From: Culex pipiens pallens
Taxonomy: Eukaryota; Arthropoda; Insecta; Diptera; Culicidae
Length of the DNA stretch: 64,000 nucleotides
Direction: 5' to 3'
Assembly: GCF_016801865.2 (NCBI RefSeq)
Contig: NC_068939.1
Location: forward strand, 153,208,240-153,272,239
Shown here: piece by piece, positions 43,271 to 55,973 of the stretch
Position numbering within the stretch: position 1 is the first letter of the stretch
Layout: each line of letters starts with the position of its first letter
Made by a program: the position numbers and the translations under genes
Notes under the pieces: generated by a model
What the model was told of the DNA's origin: nothing
Database searches by the model: none
What the model saw: the letters and a program-made list of their open reading frames with translations, nothing else

Positions 43271-45302
43271 AAAGATATAAACTTAAAAATATATTTGTGT
43301 TGCAAGTGGATGCAACGGGAATTTTCCGGATTTATAATCTCGATCAAACACACGCAGGGTTGGCGAATTCAATTGTATTGATTAAGGTAGATTATAAATT
43401 TCCTGCAAGGAAAGCCACAAAATGATTACAAATGAAATCCCAATTATATCTAAACTTAAATAACTACAATTATTCTACTAACTTACGTTTAGTCCCGTTT
43501 TGTAGGCCTGGTACAATGACTGTCACTGAACAACAGATGTTAGGAAATCATGTCGAGGTGCCTTCACCGGTCGTGTCTCAGTGTGCGTGGCCAAGTGAGG
43601 TTGATGATAAGGTGCGCACTTGCCATCGTGCAAGTAACAATTTGCAACGGCCCTTATTATGATCATTTTGTTCAAAACAGCAATTTTGTTTAAGATTTAA
43701 ATCATTTTACAGCAATACTCTACAAAATCGGCCGATTTAGCTAATTTTTATATTTTATATTCAATTTTGGCAGCTGTCCATACGTAAATATTATAAAATC
43801 TGTATCTTTTGGAGGAATTTCTTGATCGATTTGGTGTCTTCGGCAAAGGTTTTGATGAGGACTATTTAGAAAAAGTAGCCACATAAAAAAACCTGATTGT
43901 TGTTTTCGGAAGTATCACAAAATTTCCTATCAACTAACTAAGACTAAGAAATATTGAAGATTGAACCGATGATTGCTGAGATTCAGCAAAAAAAAAAGAA
44001 AACTAAACGAACAAAATTGAGTTTTCTAAAGCTCACCCAAACACCTTATTTGATAATGCCAATAAATACTCAAGCAACTACTGGTTCAATTTTGAATGTT
44101 AACAAATGAAACATTTTTGTAATTTTCTGATCTCTTCAAAAAAAATATCTGGGAAATTCCAGAAACAAAATTGATTGATTTTCATGTTTCAATTTCAAAA
44201 TTTTAGAACATTTTCTGAACCCTTAAAAAAAATATAATTGAACTCATGGACAATTTTTTAAGTTCAAATCAAACCTCAAGTCTCAAAAACGGTGCTTTTA
44301 GTTAAAACATTATGTAAAGTACGATTTGATTGCAAATTTCATTTTACATTGAAAACTTTTGCCAAACAAAATTTCGGAAAAATATTTCAATTCGACACAA
44401 TTAAAAAAAACGCTAAACGGGAGGAGGGGGGGTCTGAGCAAGTTAGACATTATATTTCAAAAAAGTATGAAAAATAATTCAATTCGACACAATTTAAAAA
44501 AAACATGGCTTCGCAAATTTTGTTTATTTTAAACATATTAAAAAAATTACAAAATTGCAAAATATGTAGTTTTTGAAAATGATTTTTTATAAAATAAAAA
44601 GTCAATTTTCAAATCGGCGGAACATCTTATTTCCATGTAGGTACACACAATATCTATAAATTTTCCGAAGGCGTCAATCGATCACAAAACTCCTCACAAT
44701 GTTTTAGCTTTATCACATCACATCAACACAGAACATTTTTTTTGCTAAATCAAAAAAATAAAAATAAATAAAATCAATTTCCAGAATTCGGTGAACTACG
44801 AGTAATAAAACTAAAATCTCTTCAAAAAAAATCAACAAAAGCGTAAACAATTCAAAAATTCCCAAAATCTTTTCCAAACCCTCAAAACTCTCTCTCCGAA
44901 ACTTTACCTGTTGGTCGCCAATATCGATCCTAAGCGCGCTTTCCTCACTCTGCAAATCGCCCCAAGCCAAACGGTAAACTTTTGAGATTGAGTTGTTCCG
45001 GCAAAATCACACAGCAAAACGAAAAACTCTGCTGCTTCTGCCCTTTCCCCCAGACCTAGAACGCCAAAAATACTCTCTAAAGCAAACATCGTTTTTCAAG
45101 CAGCAAGCTTCACTTTAGATAAAGTTATGACTTTTTGTCTTTCAGAATATCGTTTTATTTTATATTTTGGATGATTGTCTTCCTATGATAGCTTGACATT
45201 TTTTTATTTTCAATGTTCGTGTTGTATACATTTCATAAGAATTTTTAATCTTGTATTTATTATTTTTGTTTATAGGTTTAAGAAATTATAGAAAAAAAAC
45301 GT
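43271..45302. other. AT-rich intergenic with small repeat fragments
   Basis: About 43770-43880 (CAGCTGTCCATACGTAAATA, GATCGATTTGGTGTCTTCGG) is a fragment of the 53080/55242 foldback family. About 44418-44470 matches the G-rich MITE interior at 41834-41998. Overlapping frames near 44713-45089 on the minus strand have no family resemblance. No gene. Confidence 0.45.
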
Positions 45303-46052
45303 TACTTAATCCACCTTTAGGTGGTTGGTGCCTTCCTCTCATTTATAGAGTGATTACAATCCCCTAAAGTGTCCACATGTTTTATGGATCTCCCCTAACG
45401 TGATCGCAGCACCGAAGAGGTCCTAATAAAAATAAATGACGAGTAAAAAAAATAGACTTCCTACAGACTTTTTGTCACAGACACCGCCTTTCAGGAAAAT
45501 GGCATCCCTCTACAAGGCTTTTTACGTGGCGATCAGACGGGACAATTTGAGGTTATGTAAATTCAGACCATTTTTTAAACTGCTTGTAATTTTGGATAGG
45601 TAAGTCAGATCTTGAAAATTCTTAATCCACAAGAAAGGTCTTCTCATATGCTTTCTTAAAATATATAACATGTGAGGGTTTCATGAAAAAAAACACCCTT
45701 TTTACCATAATTTTAATTTAATATGAAACAGTTTTTTAACATAACTATTTAAATACATGATAAAACTGCATGAATTTAAATAGCAACTTAGGGGACGTTA
45801 AGACGGATCGATTAAATCCATTCCGGCCAAAATTGGTTGAGCCTGTGACAAGATATTCCAGTGACATTGATTTGGTACACATGTCTACATACAGCCAAAC
45901 ACACAGACATTTGCTCAGCTGGTGATTCTGAGTCGATATGTACAAATGAAGGTAGGTCTAGGAGGTCTAACTAAAAAGTTCGTTTTTCGAGTGATTTTAT
46001 AGCCTTTCCTCAGTAAAGTGAGGAAGGCAAAAACATAATAGGTAAGGACAAC
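45303..46052. repeat. Interspersed repeat with TGCCTTCCTC-type inverted ends
   Basis: TTGGTGCCTTCCTCTCATTTATAGAG at the left is related in inverse to GCCTTTCCTCAGTAAAGTGAGGAAGGCA at the right. The interior has ATTCTGAGTCGATATGTACAAA, CACACAGACATTTGCTCAGC and GACGGATCGATTAAATCCAT, which are inverted relatives of ATCGACTCAGAATCAAATTC and GATCTCATTCGATCCGTCTTG at 52250-52470. No coding frame is supported. Confidence 0.6.
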
Positions 46053-47644
46053 ATTATGAGCAATCGACACAATTTGTGTAACAGAGAATATAAAAACGAT
46101 CCGTACACTGATAGAGAGTAAAAGAAGCTGTGCATCAAATGATACCTCGAGGAAAAAAATCTCGAATCTGCATACTTGCAACAGCTGGAGTTTGTCTATC
46201 GTCAGTTGAAGAAGGCAGTGTGGCCATATCAACTCATATTAAAGTTGCCACCTTTTTTATGTTTTATTATATTTTAGATTTCTTTTCTTTTTTCAACATC
46301 TAATATAGAGCTTTTTTATCACAAGTACAAAATTTCCAGGCAGTGTTCCCAAACTGTTGGGCTCATTCTTTCAACAGTCGTTATCTTCTGCAGCGTTTCG
46401 ATAAAGCCATTTCGCTGGCTGTTCGAGAATATATTCATAAACTAGGTTTTAAAAAGTTAACCTTTCCTCCACCGAATCCAAACGGTTCGCGCGGATCGTG
46501 AACCCGTACTTGAAAAATAAACTGCTTCACTCAATACAGCTCCGATGCAGCAATCCGTATGGCCCCGAGAAATGGAGGGATATGTGCACCAGATTCAAAG
46601 GTTTTTTTTTTTTGCTCCTCACTAGATTTCAGGATCGTTTCAGCTAGAAAGTGTTGCTGAGGAAAGGCACTCTACAAAAAGGATGCTGCAGTGATTTGAA
46701 TTTGAATATTTTATCGGATGATCTCTTAGATCCAATCAGAGACTGCCAGCCCGGAAAGACATACGGACAGACCCAGCTTCTCGTGCAGGTGCTTCCCAGA
46801 AATGGCTATGTGAAACGCTTAAGATAATTTGAAAAGAAAAGTTTAAGGATTTTTTTTGCACACTCACTAAAAAATGGAAAAAATATAAAAGAAACTAGTT
46901 GTAATTAATCATGTAATTTCTATTCAACAATCAATCCTTAACTCAATTATTTTAGGCCAAAAAAACAAAAAAAAACCCATTGTACGCTATGTGGCAAAAA
47001 TTCAGCATTTTTGCCCCGAAAGCCGTTCGGATGTACTACTCCCCCGCCGGTGCGCCCGTTATTGGTAGGTTATGGAATTTAAATTGGCAATTATCACCCT
47101 TTTTTCGCAACCAGTGTGGAAGCTAGTCGCCAACAAGGTTGTCTCGGGCCAGCACTGAACTTGAAAGCTGGTACAGGTGGACTGTATGTTTTTGCACAGT
47201 CATGCTGTAGTTTGGACAAAAAACACAATATTTATACAGTTGATTCCGGATCTGTTGGTGAAGCTCAACAGCACTAACAATAGAGGTGATGTAACCATTT
47301 TTGTTTAACATTCGACAAATCTGTCATAGTTGTATCATTTTGCTACTAGGTTATATAATATCGTCAGGATATCAAGTAATTAAAACAACATTATTTAAAC
47401 GAGCTACAAGCAAGAATACAAAAATACTACCCATTAATTTAAATACTAATGTTCTCAAAAAATTGACATTAAGGTGACGCCATGCATCTTTGACACGGTT
47501 TTTCAGTAGAAGATAGCTCCATTCTATGTGATTTTCTACAGCAGTGAAACCTTGATCACGAATCAGAGGTCTTTTTTCGATATCTTTAGACAAACTTTTT
47601 TTTTACTTAGACATGTTTTCAACTATTTCAACTATTTTACTAGA
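46053..47644. other. Intergenic, with a possibly decayed coding segment
   Basis: About 46331-46610 and 46690-46830 have locally protein-like open frames on the plus strand, interrupted by stops and frame changes, that I cannot assign. The rest is AT-rich. About 47535-47590 (CTTGATCACGAATCAGAGGT) is a fragment of the 27875-29785 family. Confidence 0.35.
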
Positions 47645-48678
47645 TACACGTCTGCCATAATAATGGCCATGGTTATGGAAGCTCCCTTGCAAAGTTATTC
47701 ATACATGTTTGATTCTGGGGTGTAAAAGTAAATTATGACTAAAAATTACATTTTCGCTCATAGGCTGCCATTAACACAAAAACTAATATTTCTCCAAATT
47801 TCTTTCGTCATTTCACAGGGCATGAGTTGGGCTACAATGTCCTTTTATTAGGTTTGACCAAAATTTAGAATATACCCAGAATCCAGGGCTGTCTCATTGT
47901 TCCCCACTCTTTTCGACCCATGGGTAACAATGAGACACTTTGATTTTTCTTCATTAAACTTTTCAAAATCAATGGAAATCTTTCAAAACATATATTGGAA
48001 GTGATTTTTGTCATATTTAAAGAGTTTGAACTTCATTTAATAAAAAATATAAAGTTATTTGGTAAAATATATGGATTTTACAAAATTTAAATACTTTTTA
48101 GTATAACTTTTGTTAATTGAAGTTCCATGTTGGCAAAATTTCTCGAAAATATTCAAAACAAGTCACCTGCAATGGAACAATATAAAAACATGATGTTTTA
48201 CTGAAAAAGTATTGATTTTTGTAGAGTGTCTCATTGTTCCCCAGCTGTCTCATTGTTCCTGCCAAGTGCGTCTACAATGAGACAGTTGAATAACTCTGGC
48301 TGAAGATGTCAGATTGATCTCATATTTTGGCCTATGTTAGAACAAACTAAAAGAAAGCAAATGCAACAAAAATCACTTTAAAACATGCTAATGAAAAAAA
48401 TACAAAAATCGTTGAATGTTAAAAACCAAAAGTGTCTCATTGATGACTACCCTACACAGTAAAAAATAATGTAAATTTGGAAGCTGTAATTTTGGAAGGT
48501 TGAATATTACCTCTTTTATGATGTAATTTTACCTCAATTTAGACTGAAAAAGTGGCATTACACCAGAAAAGTGGTAAAATTACACATTTCCAGAGGTAAA
48601 ATTACACCTTTTTTCTGACATTAAAGATGTACCCCTTCCCAGATGTAATATTACCATGATTTTTTTTTCTGTGTACCC
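47645..48678. mobile_element. 5'-truncated copy of the GGGTAGAGTAGTCAT element, with a nested MITE
   Basis: From TACACGTCTGCCAT onward this matches 31245-32065 closely, including CCACTCTTTTCGACCCATGG and TGTCTCATTGTTCCTGCCAA. The left ~100 bases are missing. Its right terminus is split by the MITE at 48455-48673; the last bases TACCC resume at 48674. Confidence 0.88.
48455..48673. mobile_element. 219-bp CACAG-type MITE nested in the preceding element
   Basis: It begins CACAGTAAAAAATAATG and ends CATGATTTTTTTTTCTGTG, with TA on both sides. The interior holds repeated GTAAAATTACA and GTAATATTACC motifs, shared in type with 1097-1462 and 30107-30288. TACCCTA flanks both sides, but comparison with intact host termini shows that only TA is duplicated. 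Confidence 0.88.
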
Positions 48679-48775
48679 TACTGCAATTATTAATGTTGAC
48701 AAGAAAAGTGCTTGGGGCGTCATATTACCCTAAGACTCTCCAGCATGCTTTCATCAGGCTGGCTGCATCTGTGTT

Positions 48776-49350
48776 GGATTAGATTAGATTAGATTAGATT
48801 AGATTAGATTAGATTAGATTAGATTAGATTAGATTAGATTAGATTAGATTAGATTAGATTAGATTAGATTAGATTAGATTAGATTAGATTAGATTAGATT
48901 AGATTAGATTAGATTAGATTAGATTAGATTAGATTAGATTAGATTAGATTAGATTAGATTAGATTAGATTAGATTAGATTAGATTAGATTAGACTAGATT
49001 AGATTAGATTAGATTAGATTAGATTAGATTAGATTAGATTAGATTAGATTAGATTAGATTAGATTAGATTAGATTAGATTAGATTAGATTAGATTAGATT
49101 AGATTAGATTAGATTAGATTAGATTAGATTAGATTAGATAGATTAGATTAGATTAGATTAGATTAGATTAGATTAGATTAGATTAGATTAGATTAGATTA
49201 GATTAGATTAGATTAGATTAGATTAGATTAGATTAGATTAGATTAGATTAGATTAGATTAGATTAGATTAGATTAGATTAGATTAGATTAGATTAGATTA
49301 GATTAGATTAGATTAGATTAGATTAGATTAGATTAGATTAGATAAGATTA
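48776..49350. repeat. (GATTA)n pentanucleotide array, ~575 bp
   Basis: About 115 tandem copies of GATTA, nearly perfect. Visible interruptions are an AGACT unit near 48991-48995, a four-base unit (a lost T) near 49136-49140, and GATAA at the right edge near 49341-49345. The phase shift at the four-base unit divides the array into two homogeneous blocks. Confidence 0.98.
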
Positions 49351-49553
49351 TATTTAGAAACTTTTAATATTTCTCGATTAAATTTTCAAAAGGCCCTATC
49401 TGCATAGGAAACCCATGAGGGATAGGTTGTTTTGAAAATTTAATCTAGATTTCATCTTTTATTTTTCCTATTTTCAATATACAAATTAAACAATATTGAA
49501 AAATTTGGTCCTTTCAATTAAAATATCACCAATAATTTTGATTCGGACAAAAT

Positions 49554-49906
49554 CAGTCCAGACTCGTTTATTCGAAGCTTCGATTAACCGATGTTTGGAT
49601 TATCCGAAGTTCAATTATCCGAAGATTTGTATAAAATTTCAAAAACATTATGTTTTTCATATTTTTTTCTTGCTTTTACCATCAAATTTGAATTCAGCGA
49701 TCCTATTTTCGTCAAATTTGAATGGACACCATTTTGGCCACCATTTTGGATTAAAAAAATAGATTGGAATAAATTACTTTAGAATAGTTTAGGGATCAAA
49801 CTTAATCTAAACATTAAAAAATAAGACCGCGAAAACATTTTTTTCTCGTTATTCGATTATCCGAATGAAATTTTTCCGATACCTTCGGATAATCGAGTCT
49901 GGACTG
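49554..49906. mobile_element. 353-bp MITE with CAGTCCAGACTCG TIRs
   Basis: CAGTCCAGACTCG begins it and CGAGTCTGGACTG ends it. TTCGGATAATCGA-type motifs repeat just inside both ends. TA follows on the right; the left flank reads AT. Fragments occur near 30690-30825 and 27753-27780. Confidence 0.85.
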
Positions 49907-52245
49907 TATCATCAAAAATCACTTTTTCTCGAAAAATTGAAAAATTGACACCAGGTTATGCATCATCACAAAAGAAACCTCTTTTGGTCATCTAAAAACA
50001 TGTCAACAAAATATAAAGTAATAAAATAATTGTTAGAGCTCATTCCAAAAGATGATCAAAAACAAATATAATTTCTCCATTCAAATAAAACAAAAAACAT
50101 TTGGGTAATTCTCTACCAACTCACACGAAATCGGGAAAAGTTGCCCCGACTCCTCTTCGATTTGCGTGAAACTTTGTTCTAAGGGGTAACTTTTGTCCCT
50201 GATCACGAATCCCCTTAGCTTTAAAGCAACCGCTAATGGATTCCCTTTTTCAAACTAATAATCCCTAAAGATAACCTTGAAAAAGTTGGCTTGCATTTCC
50301 ATCAGCAACGTCCCTCATATCTTCATACTTGCAACAGTATCCTTAGTGCAAACCCCTAATTACTGTTTTTGTTCTACTTCTGCTGCAACTGTTATTACAC
50401 GCTAAAAGTTCCCACAGAAAACTATACCCATTAACGGCAGACTGCAGCCCAGACGATTTATTATCTCCTGATGGCTCCACCATAGTAGTCAAATGTGTGT
50501 GATCATCGTCGTTGTTCTGCTGCTGCTCCTAACTTCTTCACGAAGAACTATCCCAGAAGAGGCGCCTCTTCCCTTTAATGGTGTAGTCCTGACGGGATCC
50601 TTATCCCGAAAGGACGACGACGAATAATACCGAAAACAGTCGCTCTGCGGCAGCAGCAGTACTTGCAAAATGAGAGAAAAATGCATTAAGTACTTTTCAG
50701 GGAAAATACTTCCTCCTCGGTTGGCCCCACGCGGTCTACGGAGGGTGATTTCCTAAGTGAGCACATTTCTCAGGACTTTTCCGGGGTTTTCCACGCCCGG
50801 GGGTCGAGAGCTGCAGATCCTAGAAGCGTTACAGTTTTTTTCAACTTTTAATTAAGTTCTTTTATTCGCCTCCATTACTCAAGTGGTTATTCTACCAGCG
50901 ACGGAGGGTTTGCCTCAATTTTCTGCCTCGAGTAGCCTTTAGAAGTAGACCAAGCAAAACATTTCTTTTTTCAAGACAAAAGTTTGTTTTGAAATCTGAA
51001 CGCAAATGATTTTTTTAACTTTCTGACTAACTGTTAAACTTCAACATATGGAAGTTTCTTTTTCTTTCAAATTCTTTATTAAAACGAACAGATTTTAACC
51101 CAAACAGCCCATAATCGCGTTCCCTCATCTACTTTTTCTGCATCTCGTTGTGAGAGTCTGCAATTATTCGCTGCGTATACTCTCCGCCGTCGAATTTGTT
51201 ACAAATGACGGAAAATTACATCCACCACCATTACGTCTGGCGGGGAAAACTCGCCTGGAAAAACTACTCTTGGACGAGGTCCAAATCATTTGTTTCCGTC
51301 CCAGTCAAGTGCTTTTTTATTTGGGATATGAGAGTGGTGCAAAAAATGAAGAGGAGGTGGAAATAACAATAGGTGAAATAACAATTACAGAGTGCAAACG
51401 AAGGTTAAAAACAAAAAAGGAGGGTATCCGCAGTTGATTGATTTATATGCTCAAAAAGGGAGGAAAACAAAAAGACAGCTAATTGGTTCCAAATGAGTCG
51501 GCTGTTTCAACTTGACCGGAGATGTGAAAATATCTATTTTCGCTGATTGTTTCATGCATAAAACGCTTTGAAGGAATTGATGCAATTGGATACATACATG
51601 AAAAAGCAACAGGCAGTTTGGTTTCATAACCATTATTTCAATGCTGAGTATTTTAAATTAAACCAGATACTAAATCTACAGTTTATTTGAGTTCAATAAG
51701 CTGTGTAATTTCTTATGTTAGAACCTTAAAAAAAAACTCTGGGAATATAAAAAATAATGGAACTTTAATCGAGAAACAATTCTCTTTCGGGATATAATTG
51801 CTTAAAATATCAGGGTTTTTTTCGTAACTAAATTAGCAACTTTCAGAATATTAAATTAAAAACCTACATTTTATGGTTAAAAATCCACCTTCACAAAATT
51901 AATTTAAAAAAATACAAAAATCCCACAGATATTCAACAAAATTAAAATTAGTAACAAATATTATGATGGGATAAGACATTTCTTTGCGAATAAGAATAAG
52001 TCCAACATAAATTTAATTCCAAGTTATTTTATTTTGAATAGTTCAAAATTTTAATGAATGAATAAATGTCTAAACTGCATATATATCGAAAAAGACGTGC
52101 ATTCATTAATCATTTTAAGCATAATTGAACTATTGAAGCATGATCAAAACGAAATATTTAGAGTTTTTGCAAAATTACAATGAAAAATTTATTTAAATTT
52201 GAAGCAAAATAAAATTTTACAATTTTAATGGTTTATAAAATAATG
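49907..52245. other. Intergenic with a foldback-arm fragment and a GC-richer island
   Basis: About 50106-50212 (GGTAATTCTCTACCAACTCA to CCTGATCACGAATC) is the outer end of the 27875-29785 foldback family. About 50220-51440 is GC-richer and unique-looking, with frames up to 95 codons and no resemblance to known proteins. About 51640-52240 is very AT-rich. Confidence 0.45.
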
Positions 52246-53040
52246 ATAAGCGGACAACCGTTTTGCCTAAATTCTAAATTCGACCTCCTTGACCCACCTC
52301 ACGTTGAAATATCGACTCAGAATCAAATTCTAAACAAATGTCTGTGCGAGTGTATGTCTGTAAGTACGTGCACCGAAAAAATTAACTCGATTATCTCCGG
52401 ACTTTTAAACCGATTTGGACCGTTCTGATCTCATTCGATCCGTCTTGGGGTCCCACATAACCCTAGTTAATATAATNNNNNNNNNNNNNNNNNNNNNNNN
52501 NNNNNNNNNNNNNNNNNNNNNNNNNNNNNNNNNNNNNNNNNNNNNNNNNNNNNNNNNNNNNNNNNNNNNNNNNNNNTATGTTATGTAAAGAACTTTAAAA
52601 GTTATTTCTTTAAAAAAACGATTTAAAAAAAAAGTCCAGGAGATTGTAAAAAAGGTGGTTTTTGTGAGAACAACCCTATATAAAGTTATTTGCACTTAAG
52701 TGTTATTTATACACTTTTTCGAGGCCGGATCTCAGATATTTTGACGAAAACGTTGTCCGGATCTATCATGCGACAAGTTGTTAGTTAGGTAATTGAAAGA
52801 CCTTTCAAATGAGCATAAATAATCGAAGATCTGATCACCCTATCAAAAGTTATGAGCACTTAAGTGTTGTTTATACACTATTTTCAATCCGGATCTTAGA
52901 TATTTCAATGGAAACGATGTCCGGATCAATCATGCGACCTATCGTTGGATGCGTATTCAAAAGACCTATCCAACGAGTTCAAATGATTGAAAATCTGACA
53001 ACCCTATCGAGTTATGAGTATATGAAGTTTTATTCAGAGA
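52246..53040. repeat. Interspersed repeat with a 164-bp tandem pair, interrupted by the gap
   Basis: ATCGACTCAGAATCAAATTC and TGATCTCATTCGATCCGTCT link it to the inverted repeat at 45303-46052. To the right of the gap, CACTTAAGTGTT.TTTATACAC starts at 52693 and again at 52857, heading two ~164-bp units that also share GTCCGGATC.ATCATGCGAC. No gene. Confidence 0.7.
52477..52576. other. Assembly gap (100 N)
   Basis: Exactly 100 N, the customary size for a gap of unknown length. The true missing length cannot be known from this sequence. Confidence 1.
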
Positions 53041-53079
53041 ACATTTGTAGGTGGTTTTTTTTTTTTTTTTTTTTTGTAG

Positions 53080-54530
53080 GTGAACAATTCTCTACGAAAT
53101 CGGTATTTTTTTTCTTTATTTTAATTTTTGTATTCCGGCTGAAACTTTTTTGGTGCCTTCAGTATGCCCAAAGAATCCATTTTGCATCATTAGTTTGTCT
53201 ATATAATTTTCCATACAAATTTGGCAGCTGTCCATACAGAAATGATGTATGAAAATTCAAAAAACTGTATATTTGAAGAAATTTTTTGATCGATTTGGTG
53301 TCTTCGGCAAAGTTGTAGGTTTGGATATGGACTACACAGAAAAAAAATGATACACGGTAAAAAATTTGGTGATTTTTAATTGAACTTTTTGTCACAATGT
53401 TTATTTTAATATGTTTTAGGGGACATAAAATGCCAACTTTTCAGAAATTTCCAGGTCGTGCAAAAAATCTTTGACCGAGTTATGAATTTTTGAATCAATA
53501 CTGATTTCTTCAAAAAATCGAAACATTGGTCGCAACAATTTTTCAACTTCATTTTTCGATGGAAAATCAAATTTGCAATCAAAGAGTTCTTTAGTGAAAT
53601 TTTGATAAGGTGCACTGTTGAAAATATTGTTATCGAAAAGATCGGAAAGTTTCACGAATGTTTCATATTTTAACATTGTAAATCGGACAATTAGTTGCTG
53701 AGATTGACGTTTGGTTTTTTGGATGAGTCTCAGAAAACATCAATTTTCCTGTTTTTAAAACTTTGCATGGCAATATCTCAGCAACTAAGGGTCATATCAG
53801 CAAAGTTCTAAAAAGCAAAATATAGAGAATTTTCTCAGCTTTTTAAAAATATTTTTTCAAATGTGGGCAAACACGTGCTCTAATTTAAAAAAAATGAAAA
53901 ACTGCTGCTATTTTCAAAAAAGTTACCTTAAAATGGCTTTAACTTGAAAACAGTCTACTTTATCAAAATTTCACTAAAGTACTTTTTGATTGCAAATTTG
54001 ATTTTACATCGAAAAATGCAATTGAAAAATGTTTGCGATCAATATTTCATTTTTTTTTAAATCAGTATTGATTAAAAAATTCATAACTCGGTCAAAGATT
54101 TTTTGCACAACCTGGAAATTTTCTGAAAAGTTGCGTTTTATGTCCCCAAAAACATATCAAAAACCACAAAAAATTAAAAATAGTGTTTTTTGCAAACCGA
54201 GTTTAAGTAAAAAAAAAGTTCAATAAAAAATCACCAAATTTTTTTTCACCCTGTATCATTTTTTTCAGTGTAGTCCATATCCAAATCTACAACTTTGCCG
54301 AAGACACCAAATCGATTAAATAATTTCTTCAAAAGATACAGATTTTTGAATTTTCATACTTCATTTTTGTATGGACAGCAGCCAAGTTTATATGGAAAAT
54401 TATATGGACAAACTAATGATGCAAAATGGCTTCTTTGGGCATACCGAAGGCACCAAAAAAGTTTCAGCCGGATTAAAAAATACAAAAATTAAAATTAAAA
54501 ATAAAAGACCGATTTCGTAGAGAACTGCTC
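53080..54530. mobile_element. Foldback element, GAGCAGTTCTCTACGAAATC family, copy 1
   Basis: The left end GAACAATTCTCTACGAAATC mirrors GATTTCGTAGAGAACTGCTC at the right end. Arms of about 550 bp share GGCAGCTGTCCATACA, GATTTGGTGTCTTCGGCAAA and TGTGCAAAAAATCTTTGA-type words. The centre is asymmetric, probably through deletion. It is preceded by a 23-T run. A larger relative lies at 55242-59224, with fragments near 33225 and 43770. Confidence 0.87.
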
Positions 54531-55241
54531 TTTTGACAAAATTTTAATTAAAGTAAATAAATTAGTAAAAATTAGCGTGGTTTAAGCGTTTAAGTACATA
54601 TGAAAACTTCAAAAGTGGTGTACGGTCAAATATAATTTGGAGTTTGAAAGTATCCCCTAATCAAATTCAAATTAACAAATTAACATGCCCTGTTGGTGAT
54701 CATAAAAAAACCTGAGTGATAACCAATCTTCTTTTCAAACATATAAAATTGAACCGTTTTGTTATTTTATTTTGATACTTTCAAATTTAATGTGCATCAA
54801 ATTGAACTTACTTTGAACCAACCCTCCGATATACGCCACGAAAGCAGATCAAGTGAAAACCGCTGCAAATTTGATTAATTTGGATAACGAGCACACATCA
54901 AATTACATTGACTTTGGCATACCACAAAGGGCACCACCGAGCGCGCGCGCACAGATTCCCGAAGGAGCGACCAAAGTCACCAACATACCATGTCCCGAAC
55001 CCGACCGACCTCTGCCTTGTTATGTGGTCGAACCCCGGTCCCGGCGCTTCCTGTGAATTTGCAAGTGTTGCTTCTGCTGCTGGTGAACCCCTCTGCAAGT
55101 CTATACTACAAGAAGCTTATGTCCCACCATCTGCTTGCCGAGTGTGTAGCAAAACGGGGGGCATCGTGGACATCCCGGAATGAGTCTTGGTAGTGCCTGC
55201 TTTTTGTTTGTAGGGCAGAGCGGGGTACCACAATATTTTAT
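54531..55241. other. Spacer between two foldbacks, with a unique GC-rich island
   Basis: About 54830-55200 is GC-rich (GAGCGCGCGCGCACAG near 54938) and unrelated to the flanks. Overlapping frames of 66-91 codons on both strands are not recognised. GTAGGGCAGAGCGGGGTACC near 55211 looks like a transposon terminus. Confidence 0.4.
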
Positions 55242-55973
55242 TAGAACAATTTTCTACGAAATCGGTCTTTTTTCCTAAATTTTATTTTTTGTATTTTTTA
55301 ATCCGACTGAAACTTTTTTGGTGCGATCGGTATGCCCAAAGAAGCCATTTTGCATCATTAGGTTAGGTCCATATAATTTTCCATACAAATTTGGCAGCTG
55401 TCCATACAAAAATGATGTATGAAAATTCAAAAATGTGTATCTTTTGAAGGATTTTTTTTAACGATTTGGTGTCTTCGGCAAAATTGTTGGTATGAATATG
55501 GACTACACTGAAAAAAAAATGATACACGGTAAAAACATTTTTGGTGATTTTTTATTTATCTTTTTATCACTAAAACTTGATTTGCAAAAAAACACTTTTT
55601 TTATATGTTTTAGAGGACATAAAATGCCAACTTTTCAGAAATTTCCAGGTTGTGCAAAAAATCTTTGAGCGAGTTATGAATTTTTGAATCAATACTATTT
55701 TTTTCAAAAAATCGAAAAATTGGTCGCAAAAATTTTTTAACTTCATTTTTCGATGTAAAATCAAATTTGCAATCAAAAAGTACTTTAGTGAAATTTTGAT
55801 AAAGTGCACCGTTTTCAAGTTAAATCCATTTTTAGGTGACTTTTTTGAAAATAGTCGCAGTTTTTCATTTTTTTTAAATTAGTGCACATGTTTGCCCACT
55901 TTTGAAAAAAATATTTTTGAAAAGCTGAGAAAATTCTCTATATTTTGCTTTTTTGGACTTGGTTGATACGACC

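Noticed and set aside
48776..49350. Telomeric DNA
   Set aside because: The unit is TTAGA rather than TTAGG, the array is internal, and it has ordinary transposon DNA on both sides.
52405..52695. 96-codon frame across the N gap
   Set aside because: One third of it is N, and the sequence on either side is interspersed repeat DNA.
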